A stretch of 5,563 nt of DNA, taken from Clostridiales bacterium. GTDB lineage: Bacteria > Bacillota_A > Clostridia > Oscillospirales > Acutalibacteraceae. Of this stretch, positions 4,809 to 5,563 are shown piece by piece. The stretch lies in contig VSOH01000115.1 in assembly GCA_009774735.1 (NCBI GenBank), positions 1-5,563 of the forward strand. Direction: 5' to 3'. Below the pieces are notes generated by a model, which was given only the letters and a program-made list of their open reading frames with translations, ran no database searches and was not told the DNA's origin. Made by a program: the position numbers and the translations under genes. Within the stretch, counting starts at the first letter, position 1. The number at the start of each line of letters is the position of its first letter.

Positions 4809-5563
4809 ATGAAAAAATTTGCTCTTATCGGCTATCCTCTCGGTCATTCAATGTCACCGCTGATTCATAGGGAGCTTTTTAAACTAAATGATATTTATGC
4901 AGGCTATGAACTGATTGAAATAAATCCGGAATATTTTGAAACCCAATTCGATGCAATGAAAAGCTTTGACGGTTTTAATGTTACTATACCGCATAAAATC
5001 AGTGTTATTCCTCACCTTAAAGAATTGTCGGAAAAGGCGGCGCTTTTCGGTGCGGTCAATACGGTTAAAAATGATGACGGGAATCTGACAGGCTATAATA
5101 CGGATTGCATCGGATTTCTAAGGGCTCTTGATATGGCAGATATTACTCTCAGCGGCAAAGTTTTGGTTTGCGGCTGCGGCGGCGTTTCGAGGATGTTTGC
5201 TTTTGAAACTGTTCTTGCCGGTGCTGATTTAACAATAGCAGTGCGTGACGGCAGCCTTGAAGGCGGCAGAAGGCTTGTTCATGAGATTGAGAGCAAGCTC
5301 GGCAAAACGGCACAGCTTATAACTCTTGATAAGGCTGATGGTGAGTTTGACCTTATTATTAACGGAACTCCTGTCGGTATGCATCCTGATACAAATAACT
5401 GTGTTTTGCCTAAAGAAAAGGTGCAGAAGACCAAGGCCGTGTTTGATGCTGTTTACAATCCTCTTGAAACAAAGCTTATAAGATATGCGAAGGAGGGCGG
5501 AATAAAATATTCCAATGGTCTTTCTATGCTTGTCTGGCAGGCGGCAGCAGCTCAGGAAATATG
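4809..5563 (+). CDS. aroE: Shikimate dehydrogenase, 3' end cut off by the window edge
   Basis: The reading frame is open from the ATG at 4809 to the last base, giving 251 codons; E. coli AroE has 272, so some 20-30 residues are missing. The enzyme reduces 3-dehydroshikimate to shikimate with NADPH in the aromatic amino acid pathway. Marks seen are YPLGHSMSP (9-17) with the shikimate-binding serines 14 and 16, NVTIPHK with catalytic Lys63, GAVNTV (81-86), GYNTDCIGF with catalytic Asp99, the dinucleotide loop CGCGGVSR (121-128), INGTPVGMHP, DAVYNPLETKL and GLSMLVWQAA near the end. The loop has cysteine where GAGGA is usual, and the NADP-selecting Asn-Arg-Thr is replaced by VRDGSLEGGRR, so cofactor choice could differ from E. 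coli. The start is supported by AGAGGT (4797-4802) 6 bases upstream. It is transcribed away from acpP and probably leads an aromatic pathway operon beyond the window. Confidence 0.95.
   Translation, partial: MKKFALIGYPLGHSMSPLIHRELFKLNDIYAGYELIEINPEYFETQFDAMKSFDGFNVTIPHKISVIPHLKELSEKAALFGAVNTVKNDDGNLTGYNTDCIGFLRALDMADITLSGKVLVCGCGGVSRMFAFETVLAGADLTIAVRDGSLEGGRRLVHEIESKLGKTAQLITLDKADGEFDLIINGTPVGMHPDTNNCVLPKEKVQKTKAVFDAVYNPLETKLIRYAKEGGIKYSNGLSMLVWQAAAAQEI

Noticed and set aside
1..5563. CRISPR arrays, insertion sequences, tRNA or rRNA genes, phage or defence genes
   Set aside because: No spaced direct repeats, transposase motifs or RNA gene patterns were seen; the window is filled by housekeeping metabolic genes with ordinary spacers.

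Overview
The window looks like a piece of chromosome from a low-to-moderate GC Gram-positive bacterium, most likely an anaerobic member of the Clostridia (Oscillospiraceae/Ruminococcus-like). This rests on very AT-rich spacers next to GC-richer genes, strong AAGGAG/AGGTGA ribosome binding sites, consensus sigma-A-type promoters, U-tailed intrinsic terminators and clostridial-looking metabolic proteins. The taxonomic call is an inference. There is no mobile element, CRISPR array, rRNA or tRNA in view.

Layout from left to right. (1) Bases 1-260 hold a small plus-strand gene for a 63-residue-class (62 aa) ribbon-helix-helix-like protein. It has an AT-rich inverted repeat just upstream and ends inside a strong bidirectional terminator. 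(2) Bases 261-336 are a short convergent spacer with one GC-rich palindrome. (3) Bases 337-4272 are a three-gene minus-strand operon transcribed in the order glpK (glycerol kinase), a malate/L-lactate dehydrogenase family (Ldh2-type) oxidoreductase, then malic enzyme. The first two genes are 22 bases apart. The last two are 77 bases apart, and a hairpin lies between them. The same 13-base Shine-Dalgarno block precedes both the dehydrogenase and malic enzyme. (4) Bases 4273-4471 are the glpK upstream region, with a near-consensus promoter (TTGACT, 17 bases, TACAAT) whose -10 box abuts a perfect 12-bp-arm inverted repeat. (5) Bases 4472-4699 encode a stand-alone acyl carrier protein on the minus strand. 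(6) Bases 4700-4808 are a divergent promoter region. (7) From 4809 to the window edge runs a plus-strand shikimate dehydrogenase gene (aroE), cut off by the end of the window.

How the genes may work together: glycerol kinase feeds glycerol 3-phosphate into central metabolism or phospholipid synthesis. The dehydrogenase and malic enzyme both belong to families that act on malate. Together they could form an oxaloacetate-malate-pyruvate 'malate shunt' that moves electrons between pyridine nucleotide pools and makes pyruvate. Co-transcription of such a pair with glycerol kinase is the most interesting arrangement here, but the dehydrogenase's substrate is not proven. No clearly new system is visible; the observations of value are regulatory and contextual.
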